Positions 7,241 to 16,440 are shown, numbered from the stretch's first letter. The stretch is DNA of 64,000 nt from CAIVPM01 sp964615145 (GCA_964615145.1 CAZTOP010000010.1:12092-76091); one strand, 5' to 3'. Made by a program: numbers and translations. Notes: generated from the letters alone by a model not told the origin.

Positions 7241-8428
7241 ATGATAAAAGACAGTGCAATATTTTGTGTAACTATTTCTATATTTTTTGGTGGCAGTATT
7301 TATAGTCAACCTCGCTCAATAGGAAGAGGCTATTCGCAAAAATTATTGAATCAAGATAAATATTTTGATAGTTTAAATTCCATAAAAAATGAAACTAAGA
7401 ATTTACAACTAGCCAATAAGATTTTACAAACATCAAATAATAATTTACTCACTAGAAGTATTGAAATTGATGGAGAGAAAATAAGTAAAATTGTTGTAGA
7501 AAATGACAATAGGCTTGTTGAAATAAAAGCCTCAAATGAGCCTAATATTAAGCTAGTAGTAAATTTTCATAACAATGAATTTTTGAATTTAAGTAATGAA
7601 GTTTTATTGGAGAAAGTAAATTTGAAATATAAGGTTAATGGCAATTCTTTACAGATAATTGCTGGATATGACAACTATCAACTTTCAAAGAAAACTATAA
7701 CAATTTATATACCTTATAACAAAAAAACAGTAGTTGATTCAAAATATTCTGATGTATTTATTTACAATAATTTCAAAGATTTATCTGTTGATATTACTAA
7801 TGGAAATCTTGAAATTGATACTGCTGTAAATTTGACAGTTAACTCTAAATACGCAAATATTTCTATCAATAAAATTAAAAATGGACAAATAGATTTTATT
7901 AATGGCAGTTTAAATATTCAGAAAATTGAATCATTAAATTTAGTTTCTAAATATTCAAATGTTGAAATTGAAGATGTTGGTGAAGTTGTGATGAATAGTA
8001 CTAATGACGAATATGAAATGGGACATGTTGCTGAAATAAGAGGTCAAAAAAATTATGGAAAACTTAGAATTGATGATTTGAAAAATGCTATTGAACTAGA
8101 AGGAACTAATGCTGATATTGCTATTAAAAAAATAAGTGCAAATCTAAAAATAATAAAAATCAACAATCAATTTGCACAACTAAAACTGCCACTAAAAATG
8201 GTTAATAACTTTAGTTTTAGTTTTATTGGAGAATACAGTACAATTTATAAAAATTTCTTGTTACGTCTTAATAATACGTCATTAAAACAGCAAAATATGA
8301 GTGAAGGAAATGAATCAAAAATAACAACTGAAAACATCGAAATTTCTTCCTTAAAAACAAATGTAGGAAATGGTAAAGATGCTTCAGTTGATATTAATTG
8401 TAACCACTGCACTATAGATTTAAAATAG
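7241..8428 (+). CDS. Exported beta-strand-repeat protein (DUF4097-like), unknown function
   Basis: The 395-residue protein has a signal peptide (about 1-22, SIFFGGSIYSQ) and then a long run of short alternating strands such as VDSKYSDVFIYN, TVNSKYANISINK and NLVSKYSNVEIED, in which an SKYxNV-type unit recurs about every 30 residues. This resembles the right-handed beta-helix DUF4097 putative adhesin domain found next to ECF sigma/anti-sigma genes in Bacteroidota. It is divergent from the sigma factor. The C terminus NHCTIDLK carries no sorting domain. Function is not known. Confidence 0.7.
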   Translation: MIKDSAIFCVTISIFFGGSIYSQPRSIGRGYSQKLLNQDKYFDSLNSIKNETKNLQLANKILQTSNNNLLTRSIEIDGEKISKIVVENDNRLVEIKASNEPNIKLVVNFHNNEFLNLSNEVLLEKVNLKYKVNGNSLQIIAGYDNYQLSKKTITIYIPYNKKTVVDSKYSDVFIYNNFKDLSVDITNGNLEIDTAVNLTVNSKYANISINKIKNGQIDFINGSLNIQKIESLNLVSKYSNVEIEDVGEVVMNSTNDEYEMGHVAEIRGQKNYGKLRIDDLKNAIELEGTNADIAIKKISANLKIIKINNQFAQLKLPLKMVNNFSFSFIGEYSTIYKNFLLRLNNTSLKQQNMSEGNESKITTENIEISSLKTNVGNGKDASVDINCNHCTIDLK

Positions 8429-8448
8429 CAAAAAGAGTGATATAATTA

Positions 8449-10221
8449 CTAAAAACAATACTGATTGCTTTCAATCATTTTAGCAGCAATTCTTCTTCTA
8501 CTTTCCTTGGTGTTAAATGGTTCTACTTTGGTAAAGCGTTTTAAGCCAATATGCATCATTCTTAGTTCATCGCCTTCAGCAAAACTGTTTAAAGCATCTT
8601 TACCAGCTTTATTAATTCTATCTGCTGCATCATAAATGTATGTTTTCATAATATCCTCACAAATTGCAGCTCTTTCATTCTTGTTTGAGGTCATTTTCAT
8701 AACACGTAATAAAGCACTTTCACAATGGAAAGTCTCAATAGCCATATCGGCAATATTCATCAATACTTCTTGTTCTTTTTCTAATTGCATCATCAACTTT
8801 TGAACAGCAGCACCCGCAACCATTAATATGGCTTTTTTAAAATTGTTGATGTATTTTATTTCTTTGGCAAAAGGGGTTTCATCATCACTGCCAAAATCAG
8901 GAATGCTCATTAATTCCTTTTGAACGTTCATTGCTGGCGTCATTAAATCTAGTTTGCCTTTCATTGCACGTTTTAACATCATATCAACTGTCAACAGTCT
9001 GTTGATCTCATTGGTTCCTTCATAAATTCTATTGATACGACTATCGCGATATGCTTTGCTAATCAGATATTCATCGCTAAATCCATTACCCCCGTGAATT
9101 TGCACACCTTCATCTACTACATAATCCAAAGTCTCACTACCAAACACTTTCAACATTGCACATTCTATTGCAAATTCCTCAGCAGCACCTAATAAGGCTT
9201 TGGCAAATGTTTCACCACCTTCAAGCAGTTCGTGTTCTTTTGTATCAATCCATTTACTGGTTCTATATAGTGCACTTTCACAAACCCACATCTTGATTGC
9301 CATTTCTGCAAGCTTATGTCTGATGGCTCCAAATTTTGCAATAGGCATTTTAAACTGCTCTCTAGTATTTGCATATTGAACAGTTGTTGTTGTTGCACGT
9401 TTTGCACCACCTAAAGTTGCTGCACAAAGTTTTAAACGACCAATGTTTAAGATGTTAAAAGCGATAATGTGTCCTTTACCAATTTCTCCTAAAACGTTCT
9501 CAACAGGTACTTTACAATCTTGAAAATATAGTTGTACAGTTGATGACCCTTTAATGCCCATTTTATGTTCTTCTGGTCCTTGTGTAAATCCTTCAAACCT
9601 ACGTTCTACAATGAATGCAGTAAATTGTGTTCCATCAATTTTTGCAAACACAGTATAAACATCTGCAAAGCCACCATTGGTTATCCAGCATTTTTGTCCA
9701 TTCAATAAATAGTGTTTTCCATCTGCACTTAAGGTAGCTGTGGTTTTTGCACTTAATGCATCGCTACCACTATTTGGTTCTGTTAAACCATAAGCTCCTT
9801 TAAATTCTCCACTTGCTAATTTGGGTATGTATTGTTGCTTTTGTTCCTCTGTTCCAAAGTAAAGAATTGGCAAACTACCAATGCCTGTGTGTGCAGCAAT
9901 AGCAACACTAAAACTATGCCCACCACCTAAACCTTCATTCACAATAGTTGCAGTGATAAAATCTTTACCCAAACCACCATACTGCTCAGGAAAAGCAGTT
10001 GAAAGCAACCCTTGTTCTCCAGCTTTAACCATTAGGTTTTGCATTAAGCCTTCTTCTTGCTTATCAATTTGTTCAACAATAGGATAAATTTCTGCATCTA
10101 AAAATTGCTGACACATATCCATTACCATTTGTTGTTCTTCGTTGAAATCCTCTGGTGTAAAGGTTTCTAAGAAGTTACTATCTTTTATAAGCCATTCACC
10201 ACCTTGAATTGAGTTTGACAT
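8449..10221 (-). CDS. Acyl-CoA dehydrogenase, long form with extra C-terminal domain
   Basis: This FAD enzyme oxidises an acyl-CoA to the 2-enoyl-CoA and passes electrons to ETF. The 590 residues contain the N-terminal helical domain, the beta domain with YGLTEPNSGSDA and KCWITNGGFADVY, and the C-terminal helical domain with VQIHGGNGFSDE and IYEGTNEINR, whose Glu (about residue 400) is the expected catalytic base. About 150 further residues resemble the VLCAD/bacterial long-chain type. The start is 14 bp after the marR stop on the same strand. A shared operator links it to etfBA. Chain-length preference cannot be read. Confidence 0.9.
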   Translation of the reverse strand: MSNSIQGGEWLIKDSNFLETFTPEDFNEEQQMVMDMCQQFLDAEIYPIVEQIDKQEEGLMQNLMVKAGEQGLLSTAFPEQYGGLGKDFITATIVNEGLGGGHSFSVAIAAHTGIGSLPILYFGTEEQKQQYIPKLASGEFKGAYGLTEPNSGSDALSAKTTATLSADGKHYLLNGQKCWITNGGFADVYTVFAKIDGTQFTAFIVERRFEGFTQGPEEHKMGIKGSSTVQLYFQDCKVPVENVLGEIGKGHIIAFNILNIGRLKLCAATLGGAKRATTTTVQYANTREQFKMPIAKFGAIRHKLAEMAIKMWVCESALYRTSKWIDTKEHELLEGGETFAKALLGAAEEFAIECAMLKVFGSETLDYVVDEGVQIHGGNGFSDEYLISKAYRDSRINRIYEGTNEINRLLTVDMMLKRAMKGKLDLMTPAMNVQKELMSIPDFGSDDETPFAKEIKYINNFKKAILMVAGAAVQKLMMQLEKEQEVLMNIADMAIETFHCESALLRVMKMTSNKNERAAICEDIMKTYIYDAADRINKAGKDALNSFAEGDELRMMHIGLKRFTKVEPFNTKESRRRIAAKMIESNQYCF

Positions 10222-10235
10222 ATTTTAACTATTTA

Positions 10236-10682
10236 TTATTGATTATTTAAATTATCATACACCTTCTGCAACACATTTTTTACTGTTTCAATTTCAGCTT
10301 TTGATATACCAACTAATGCTTCATCCATTGTTTGATTGGCAATTTCTATTGTTTGATCTTGAAGATTTTTTGCAATGTTTGAAAGGAAAATATAATTGAC
10401 TCTTTTGTCCGTATCGCTAACTTTTCTTTCTACCAAACCAAGCTTTACAAGATTGTCTATAAGTCTTGTGATACTTGGTTTATCTCGAAAAGTTTTATCG
10501 CAAAGTTGTTGTTGATTTAAGCCATCTTCTTTCCAAAGATGATATAGAACACTCCATTGCTCAATGGTAATTTCTAGCCCAGAAGCTCTAAAATTTTTTT
10601 GCATACGACGTGCAATTGCAGCAGCAGCCATAGCGTTAATTACACTATAAAGTTCACCACGTTTAAACTGATTGTTTGCCAT
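10236..10682 (-). CDS. MarR-family transcriptional regulator
   Basis: The 148-residue winged-helix protein shows NFRASGLEITIEQWSVLYHL, QLCDKTFRDKPSITRLIDNL (recognition helix region) and LGLVERKVSDTDKRVNYIFL (wing). This is the standard MarR fold, usually a dimeric repressor released by a small ligand, here plausibly an acyl-CoA or aromatic compound. It is first in a two-gene unit with an acyl-CoA dehydrogenase. Its promoter carries a 19-bp palindrome that also lies over the etfBA promoter, so autoregulation and control of ETF are likely. Confidence 0.9.
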   Translation of the reverse strand: MANNQFKRGELYSVINAMAAAAIARRMQKNFRASGLEITIEQWSVLYHLWKEDGLNQQQLCDKTFRDKPSITRLIDNLVKLGLVERKVSDTDKRVNYIFLSNIAKNLQDQTIEIANQTMDEALVGISKAEIETVKNVLQKVYDNLNNQ

Positions 10683-10684
10683 AA

Positions 10685-10703
10685 TAGTTGTTTATGCAAC
10701 TAT
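10685..10703. promoter_or_regulatory. MarR operator at the marR promoter
   Basis: The 19 bases are the exact reverse complement of ATAGTTGCATAAACAACTA found at 26131-26149 upstream of etfB. The core is the inverted repeat AGTTG-N6-CAACT. It starts two bases upstream of the marR ATG and ends one base from the -7 box, covering the predicted start of transcription, the expected place for a repressor. Confidence 0.8.
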
Positions 10704-10704
10704 T

Positions 10705-10734
10705 CAAAGGTGAGGAGAGATTTTGATATGGCAA
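10705..10734 (-). promoter_or_regulatory. marR promoter, TTG-N19-CACCTTTG
   Basis: Read on the minus strand, TTG (10734-10732) is followed after 19 bases by CACCTTTG (10712-10705), 7 of 8 to TAnnTTTG. The spacing is the same as in the etfB promoter. Transcription should start about 10700, inside the operator, giving a leader of under 20 nt. Confidence 0.65.
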
Positions 10735-10768
10735 AATGATTTTTTTAGATGCTATTTGCTGGGTTTTT

Positions 10769-12649
10769 TTAAGCCAATATTTCACTTAATTCTAACCAAC
10801 GCATTTCTTTTTCTTCAAGCAGTTGAGAAATTTCGCCAATGCGTAAACTCATTTTGTTTATTTCATCAAAACTTAAATTTTCCATTGTTAGTTTATACTC
10901 GATTTCTTTTTTTTCTGCTTCAAGCTTTGGCATTTCTTTTTCAAGTTGTTCAAATTCGTGCTTGTCTTTAAAAGATATTTTTTTGTTAGATTTTTGTTGC
11001 TCAATAACTTTTGCTTCTTGAACTTTTGCAGCGGCTACTTGTTTTGTTTTGGCGGCTTCTTCATCTTGCCAAATTCTATACTGGCTATAGTTTCCTGGAT
11101 AATCTCTTACTGAAGCATTACCTTCAAACACCAATAAATGGTCAACCAATCTATCCATAAAATATCTATCGTGGCTCACAATTACAACACAACCTGGATA
11201 ATCTTGCAGGAAGTTTTCTAGTACTGCGAGTGTTGGTAAATCTAAATCATTGGTAGGTTCATCTAAAATTAAAAAGTTGGGATTTTTAAATAAGATGGCT
11301 AGCAATTGCAAGCGTTTTTTTTCACCACCACTTAAGCTTTGCAAATAAGTGTATTGCTTTTCTTGAGTAAATAAAAATAACTCTAAAAACTGAGCAGCAC
11401 TTAAACTTCCACCATTTGCTAAAGGAAAGTTTTCGGCAATATCTTTTACATATTCAATAACTCTAACATTGTCTTTTATGGCTAATCCTTGCTGAGAAAA
11501 ATTACCAAAAACAATGGTATCACCAATGTTTACTTTTCCAGAATCTGGCTTTTCCAATTCTTGAATAATATTTAAGAAAGTTGATTTTCCAACTCCATTT
11601 TTTCCAATGATACCAAGCCTTTCGCCTTTATTGAAAGTATAATCAAAGCCTTTAAGAATTTCTTTTTCCCCATAAGACTTATAAACTTTTTTAAGTTCAA
11701 TTACTTTGCCCCCAATCCTGCTCATTTTAATTTGTAGTTGAACTTGATTGTCTTCAATTTTTTTAGAAGCTTTATCTTTTATATCATAAAAATTATCTTG
11801 TCTGCTTTTAGATTTTGTAGTTCTTGCTTTTGGTTGTTTACGCATCCACTCTAACTCTTTTCTAAACTCACTTTTGGCTTTGTCGATATTGGCTTGTTCG
11901 TTTTCTATACGTGCAGCTTTCTTTTCTAAATAATTGTCGTAATCTCCTTTATATACATACAAATCTTCTCTTTCTAATTCCCAAATTTCATTGCAAACAG
12001 CATCTAAAAAATATCTATCGTGGGTAACCATTAGCAGCGTAACATTTTCACTCAACAGATAATTCTCTAACCACTCAATCATTTCAACATCAAGATGATT
12101 GGTAGGTTCGTCCATAATTAACAAAGTATGATTTTGTTCAAATCCAATATCAATCAATGTTCTAGCTAATGCAACACGCTTTCTTTGCCCACCACTTAAA
12201 GTATTTACAGTTTGATTTAAATGATGGATATTTAATTTGCCAAGTATTTGTTTCACTTTTGCCTCAAAGTCCCAAGCCTGCATTTCTTCCATTAACACAA
12301 TAGCCTCTTGAATGGCATCTGTATCATTCTGTTCTTCTGCCAGTTCATAACTTCTAATTGCTTTTACAGCAGGATGATTTGCGTGTAGAATATTATCTAT
12401 AATACTTTTTTCTTCTTCTAAATTTGGGTCTTGTTCAAACAGTGCAACAGTCACTTCTTTATTAATCCATACTTTTCCTTCATCTGCAGTTTCTTGACCA
12501 GAAAGAATTTTTAGCAATGTTGATTTTCCTGTTCCATTTCGTGCAATCAAAGCAATTTTATCTCCTTGCGAAATATGGAATGTAATATTTGAAAACAATG
12601 GCATAATGCCATAAGATTTAGTTAATTTTTCTACTGAAACATAATGCAT
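10769..12649 (-). CDS. ABC-F family ATPase (Uup-like)
   Basis: The 626-residue protein holds two ABC domains on one chain and no membrane domain, the ABC-F layout. Domain 1 has Walker A ARNGTGKSTLL (about 36), signature LSGGQRKRVALA (about 150) and LLIMDEPTNHLDV. Domain 2 has GKNGVGKSTF (about 350), LSGGEKKRLQLL and LILDEPTNDLD. The last 80 residues (EFEQLEKEMPKLEAEKKE and on) form a coiled coil as in Uup. Such proteins act on ribosomes or on DNA-transposition intermediates; which applies here is not readable. The promoter box nearly touches the ATG. Confidence 0.9.
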   Translation of the reverse strand: MHYVSVEKLTKSYGIMPLFSNITFHISQGDKIALIARNGTGKSTLLKILSGQETADEGKVWINKEVTVALFEQDPNLEEEKSIIDNILHANHPAVKAIRSYELAEEQNDTDAIQEAIVLMEEMQAWDFEAKVKQILGKLNIHHLNQTVNTLSGGQRKRVALARTLIDIGFEQNHTLLIMDEPTNHLDVEMIEWLENYLLSENVTLLMVTHDRYFLDAVCNEIWELEREDLYVYKGDYDNYLEKKAARIENEQANIDKAKSEFRKELEWMRKQPKARTTKSKSRQDNFYDIKDKASKKIEDNQVQLQIKMSRIGGKVIELKKVYKSYGEKEILKGFDYTFNKGERLGIIGKNGVGKSTFLNIIQELEKPDSGKVNIGDTIVFGNFSQQGLAIKDNVRVIEYVKDIAENFPLANGGSLSAAQFLELFLFTQEKQYTYLQSLSGGEKKRLQLLAILFKNPNFLILDEPTNDLDLPTLAVLENFLQDYPGCVVIVSHDRYFMDRLVDHLLVFEGNASVRDYPGNYSQYRIWQDEEAAKTKQVAAAKVQEAKVIEQQKSNKKISFKDKHEFEQLEKEMPKLEAEKKEIEYKLTMENLSFDEINKMSLRIGEISQLLEEKEMRWLELSEILA

Positions 12650-12654
12650 AGCTG

Positions 12655-12662
12655 CGAAAATA
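12655..12662 (-). promoter_or_regulatory. Promoter box TATTTTCG of the ABC-F gene
   Basis: Read on the minus strand, the box is 7 of 8 to TAnnTTTG, with C for the third T. Only five bases separate it from the ATG at 12649, so the mRNA would be leaderless or nearly so. No TTG lies at a clean -33 distance. Confidence 0.45.
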
Positions 12663-12743
12663 GTTTAAGGTTTAGTGTTTCACTGTTTAAATTTTAAAAA
12701 CTTGCGAAATGGGAAATAAAACTATTACAGACTTTATGTATTT

Positions 12744-12751
12744 TATCTTTG
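12744..12751 (+). promoter_or_regulatory. Promoter box TATCTTTG of the DCC gene
   Basis: A perfect TAnnTTTG lies 15 bp before the GTG start at 12767, giving a predicted leader of about 11 nt. No TTG is found at 17-23 bp upstream. Confidence 0.55.
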
Positions 12752-12766
12752 CTCTTTACATAAAAC

Positions 12767-13168
12767 GTGAGTGAAATAAATAATATACTATTATTTGATG
12801 GTGTATGCAACTTATGCAATTATGCTGTTCAATTTGTAATCAAGCGAGATAGAAATGCTGTAATAAAATTTGCTTCATTGCAATCATCAATTGGTCAAAA
12901 ATTACTTTTGCAACATCAATTATCAAACACTCAATTTGATTCTTTTGTTTATATAAAAAACAACAAAATATTTCTAAAATCTACAGCAGCACTGCATTTG
13001 ATGAAAGATATTGGGGGCATTTGGAAGTTTTTATATGCTTTTATTATTGTTCCAGAGTTTATTAGAAATACCATTTATAATATCGTATCTAAAAATAGAT
13101 ACAAGTGGTTTGGAAAAAAAGATAGTTGTATGATGCCTAATGAAAAATTGCGTGAAAGGTTTTTATAA
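12767..13168 (+). CDS. DCC-family thiol-disulfide oxidoreductase-like protein (DUF393)
   Basis: The 133-residue protein opens with LLFDGVCNLCNYAVQF, the DxxCxxC-type motif that names the DCC family, and ends with the typical RYKWFGKKDSCMMPN. Members are predicted thioredoxin-like redox proteins, often in the cytoplasm. The biochemical role is not established. The start is GTG 12767, supported by a perfect promoter box 15 bp before it. It is a single-gene unit; the next 330 bp hold no gene. Confidence 0.85.
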   Translation: MSEINNILLFDGVCNLCNYAVQFVIKRDRNAVIKFASLQSSIGQKLLLQHQLSNTQFDSFVYIKNNKIFLKSTAALHLMKDIGGIWKFLYAFIIVPEFIRNTIYNIVSKNRYKWFGKKDSCMMPNEKLRERFL

Positions 13169-13500
13169 TAATAGACATTTCTATTTTCACATTTGTTTAA
13201 CTATTCAATGTTTAAACCATTATGTTATTTTGTAGTCTAGTTTATAGTTGATATATTTTTTTAATTAAAGCAACTTTTTCTTTAAAAAATACGTCTATAT
13301 AAATGGAATGCTTTTGAAAACTAAAAATTAAGTTAATACGTAAGTAAATATAGTTTTAACAAAATATTATAAAATAGTTTAAAATATTGGCAAGAATTTT
13401 GAATTGGTTTATCTGTAATAAATATTTCAAAATATTTATTTTTCTCATAAGCAGTTAGTTTTGGTTGAGGGCTCGATTTCCATCGGGCCCAATTTTTTTT
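13169..13500. other. AT-rich intergenic region ending in an orphan terminator
   Basis: I find no reading frame or known RNA in these 330 bp between a plus-strand DCC gene and a minus-strand amidase that ends at 13501. The sequence is very AT rich. The only clear structure is a G+C-rich hairpin with a T-run at the far right (13470-13502), preceded by a TAGTTTTG promoter-like box at 13456-13463. Confidence 0.6.
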
Positions 13501-13502
13501 TT
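13470..13502 (+). terminator. Strong rho-independent terminator, orphan
   Basis: GGGCTCGAT and ATCGGGCCC pair (nine pairs, one G-U) around TTCC, followed by AA and a run of ten T. The T-run is on the plus strand only, so it cannot serve the minus-strand amidase. It is 300 bp after the DCC stop and may end a long 3' UTR or a small RNA. Confidence 0.75.
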
Positions 13503-14700
13503 AGTTCTTTAATGATTTTAACCAATCAGAAATACCTTTAAAAACTTGCATGGCTGTTTGTGTATGAAACTTAGGGTTTGCAAGTTTTTTTTCATCGTCG
13601 ATATTGCTTAAAAATCCTACTTCGAGCAAGCAGTTAATAAAATCTGTTGGGCCATTTAAACCAAAGTTAAAACTACCAACATTTGCATATTCTGCTAAAC
13701 CAATTTCTTGCATTCTCTTTAAAATGCTTAGACTGACAGGTCTAAAGCCAATATGTCTGTAAAAAGTGCCACAACCTTTTACTGTTTTATCAGAATTGGA
13801 GTTTAAATGAAAACTAATTAATATGTCTGGATTTTGTTGTTGTAATGTAATAATTCTATCTCTCATATCTAACGTTGTATCTTTTTCTCTTGTCATTATA
13901 ACGTTTCTCACTCCTTTATTTTTTAGATATTTTTCCAATTGTTTAGCAAATAATAGGGTGTAATTCTTCTCAATAATATGTGTGGTTTCACCTTCAGCTC
14001 CAACATTTGATCCTCCGTGTCCTGCATCAATTGCAATTTTTATATTTTTAATGTCAAGGTTCTCTGGTTGTCTTTTTACTTTTATTATTAACTGATTATT
14101 TATGTAGTTGATTGTATAGCCCCAATGTGCATTATGTTTTAAATCTATTGTTACAAGTAAAACATCATCTTCCGATTGTCTGTAATAGACATTCTTTATT
14201 TCTTTTAATGTTGATGGTAGTTGTGTAATCCAATTTGTATTGCTTTGTACACCAAAAACTTCAATTTGAATACTTGCTGGGTCTGGCTGCATCCAAGAGC
14301 GAAATGGTAGTTTTTCGTCCATCAAAATAGTAATAATATCATAGCACGAATCCGTTCCAAAAACATTAAACTTTTCGGTTAGATGAAATGGTTTTTCCTT
14401 AATTGATGTATCTGGTTTTAAATACACTTTATCTATAAATGCGGTTCTATATTTTGATAGTTGTACTTTCCAAGGAGTAATATTTGAATCAACTACTTTG
14501 AACAAAATTCCAGTATCTATGTATCCCATTTTTGCACCACCTAATCTGTCATCTCCCAAACCATACAATAATGAAGGAAGTTTGCCAACACTACGTGAAA
14601 AAAAACTTGTTTTAAAAGAATTGTTTTCTTGTTTAATGGGTTGCCCACAAGCAATCAAAAAAATGCTTGAGAATAAAATAAATATGAGTAATTTTTTCAT
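13501..14700 (-). CDS. N-acetylmuramoyl-L-alanine amidase, lipoprotein
   Basis: The 399-residue protein starts with a lipoprotein signal (MKKLLIFILFSSIFLIACGQ, lipobox LIAC, Cys 18). The C-terminal half is an Amidase_3 domain: IKIAIDAGHGGSNVGAEG (zinc His), ILISFHLNSNSD (zinc His) and NCLLEVGFLSN (catalytic Glu). It cleaves the amide between MurNAc and the peptide stem, probably at the inner face of the outer membrane or in the periplasm during cell separation. Residues 20-210 form an N-terminal region I do not recognise. It is a single-gene unit. Confidence 0.9.
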   Translation of the reverse strand: MKKLLIFILFSSIFLIACGQPIKQENNSFKTSFFSRSVGKLPSLLYGLGDDRLGGAKMGYIDTGILFKVVDSNITPWKVQLSKYRTAFIDKVYLKPDTSIKEKPFHLTEKFNVFGTDSCYDIITILMDEKLPFRSWMQPDPASIQIEVFGVQSNTNWITQLPSTLKEIKNVYYRQSEDDVLLVTIDLKHNAHWGYTINYINNQLIIKVKRQPENLDIKNIKIAIDAGHGGSNVGAEGETTHIIEKNYTLLFAKQLEKYLKNKGVRNVIMTREKDTTLDMRDRIITLQQQNPDILISFHLNSNSDKTVKGCGTFYRHIGFRPVSLSILKRMQEIGLAEYANVGSFNFGLNGPTDFINCLLEVGFLSNIDDEKKLANPKFHTQTAMQVFKGISDWLKSLKN

Positions 14701-14788
14701 TGTAAAAACAAAATAATGGTAAAAACGAAGTTATTGTTTATTAAATGCGAATATCAAAATAATCTTAAATAGTTCATTACTCAAAGCC

Positions 14789-14796
14789 TATTTTTG
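14789..14796 (+). promoter_or_regulatory. Promoter box TATTTTTG of the TPR gene
   Basis: A perfect TAnnTTTG lies 17 bp before the ATG at 14814; the predicted leader is about 13 nt. No -33 TTG is seen. Confidence 0.5.
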
Positions 14797-14813
14797 CGAC
14801 TTAAATTTTAAAG

Positions 14814-15464
14814 ATGAAGTTTTATAATACGTTAATTAGATATAGATTTTGGCTAGGATTAATTGCAATTGCACTGGGTGTTTTTGTCACAATTCAAGCT
14901 GGTTTTTGGCCTTCATTTATCTTATATTTCATAGGAGTTATTGCTTTATTTAGCCATTTTTTTGTTGGACCATTAAGGTTGGTACAAGAGCCTATGGAAC
15001 AAGGGAATATTGAAGAAGTTGAGAAAATATTAAACAGTATTAAATTTCCCAATTTACTTTACAAGCCTATTAGGTCTACATATTACACGTTAAAGGGGAA
15101 TTTAGCAATGATGAAGCAAGATTTTGATGGGGCTGAAAAACATTTGAAAATGAGTAGTACTCTGGGTTCTCCTATGCCAGAAGCCGAAGGTGCCAATAAA
15201 CTACAGTTAGGCATGATGAGTTTGCAAAAGGGAGATTTTAAGCAGGGAGAAAGTTACATACGTGCTGCGATAAGACTAGGAATTTCAGATAAGGAAAGTG
15301 AGGCAATTGCTTTTTTAAGTATGTGTCAAATTTTTATGAATAAACGTGAGTTTAGAGCTGCGAAAGATTATTTCAGAAAAGCTAAAGCCTGCAAGCCAAC
15401 TGCAAAGCAAACGGTAGATCAAATTAAAGAGATAGAAAAATATATTTCAAGAATTCCTGGTTAA
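14814..15464 (+). CDS. Membrane-anchored TPR protein
   Basis: The 216-residue protein has two N-terminal transmembrane helices (about 11-30 and 33-54: FWLGLIAIALGVFVTIQAGF, SFILYFIGVIALF). A soluble part of about 150 residues follows with TPR-like helix pairs, for example YYTLKGNLAMMKQDFDGAEK and GMMSLQKGDFKQGESYI. The TPR part should face the cytoplasm and bind a partner protein. Function unknown; homologues are common in Bacteroidota. It converges with the M23 peptidase gene, 7 bp between stops. Confidence 0.75.
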   Translation: MKFYNTLIRYRFWLGLIAIALGVFVTIQAGFWPSFILYFIGVIALFSHFFVGPLRLVQEPMEQGNIEEVEKILNSIKFPNLLYKPIRSTYYTLKGNLAMMKQDFDGAEKHLKMSSTLGSPMPEAEGANKLQLGMMSLQKGDFKQGESYIRAAIRLGISDKESEAIAFLSMCQIFMNKREFRAAKDYFRKAKACKPTAKQTVDQIKEIEKYISRIPG

Positions 15465-15471
15465 ACTATTG

Positions 15472-16440
15472 TTAGTCTAAACTTTGATTTGCTACGGCAG
15501 CAAGTTTTAATATCCTATCAAACTGTGCAGGTGTGATATCTTGATAAAAATAATATATTGGATCTACTGGAACTCCATTTCTGTGAACTTCATAATGGCA
15601 ATGTGGTCCGCTACTTAGTCCTGTACTGCCAACATATCCAATGACTTCACCACGCTTTATAGATTGACCAGGTCTGGCTTTCATACGACTCATATGTCCA
15701 TACACAGTTTCAAAACCATATCCATGATTAATGACTACGTGATTGCCAAAGCCGCCATTAAACTCAGCAGTTTTAACTCTTCCATCGGCTGTTGCATAAA
15801 TTGGAACACCCGTAGAAGCTGTAAAATCTAAGCCATTATGCGGACGGCTAATTTTTAAAATGGGATGAACTCTTATGCCAAAGCCGCTTGCAATTCTTGA
15901 TAAATCTTTGTTACTAACTGGTTGTATGGCAGGAATAGCAAGCAAGAGTTTTTCCTTGTTTTTTACCATATTTTCAATTTCGTTATAGCTTTTTGCCTGA
16001 AAAGCCATTCTGAGAGATAAGTTATTCAATTGATTGGACATTGAATTTACTAGCTCAGTTTCGCCCATACTTTGAATTAGTTTTACTTCTTTTTTTACTT
16101 CTAAATCCTGTACTCTTGCACTATCGTGAACTGGCAAAGCTTCAAATACAGAGCGATATACGTTATTATCTCTAGTTTCCAGTTCAGTAATCTTTAATTC
16201 TAATTGTTTTGTCCTTTCAACTATCAAAGCATAATTATCTCTAAGATCTTCGTTTTGTTTTCTTAATAACTTAGCCCCTGGAGCTTCAGTATATCTAAGT
16301 ACGATGAGCATAATAATAACACCAGTAACAATCGATGCTGCAATAAATCCAAAAGTTTGAATAAGCCTAACACGTAAAGGGACTTCGTGTTTTTCGAATT
16401 TTAAAGTATGGGTGTTATAATAGTATTTTACTTTCTTCAT
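15472..16440 (-). CDS. M23-family metallopeptidase with coiled coil
   Basis: I start at ATG 16440 (MKKVKYYYNTHTLKFEKHEV), an N terminus conserved in Bacteroidota, rather than 60 bp upstream. The 322-residue protein has one transmembrane helix (about 27-50), a coiled coil (about 58-175: LRKQNEDLRDNYALIVERTK) and a LytM/M23 domain (about 195-300) with PHNGLDFTAS (HxxxD), VYGHMSRM and GPHCHYEVHRNG (HxH). All zinc ligands are present, so it is probably an active peptidoglycan endopeptidase or envelope-spanning shape factor facing the periplasm. Confidence 0.88.
   Translation of the reverse strand: MKKVKYYYNTHTLKFEKHEVPLRVRLIQTFGFIAASIVTGVIIMLIVLRYTEAPGAKLLRKQNEDLRDNYALIVERTKQLELKITELETRDNNVYRSVFEALPVHDSARVQDLEVKKEVKLIQSMGETELVNSMSNQLNNLSLRMAFQAKSYNEIENMVKNKEKLLLAIPAIQPVSNKDLSRIASGFGIRVHPILKISRPHNGLDFTASTGVPIYATADGRVKTAEFNGGFGNHVVINHGYGFETVYGHMSRMKARPGQSIKRGEVIGYVGSTGLSSGPHCHYEVHRNGVPVDPIYYFYQDITPAQFDRILKLAAVANQSLD

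Noticed and set aside
10234..10250. A second copy of the TTATTGATTATT-type repeat arm
   Set aside because: The match is short and half of it encodes the last residues (Asn-Asn-Gln-stop) of MarR; low complexity explains it.
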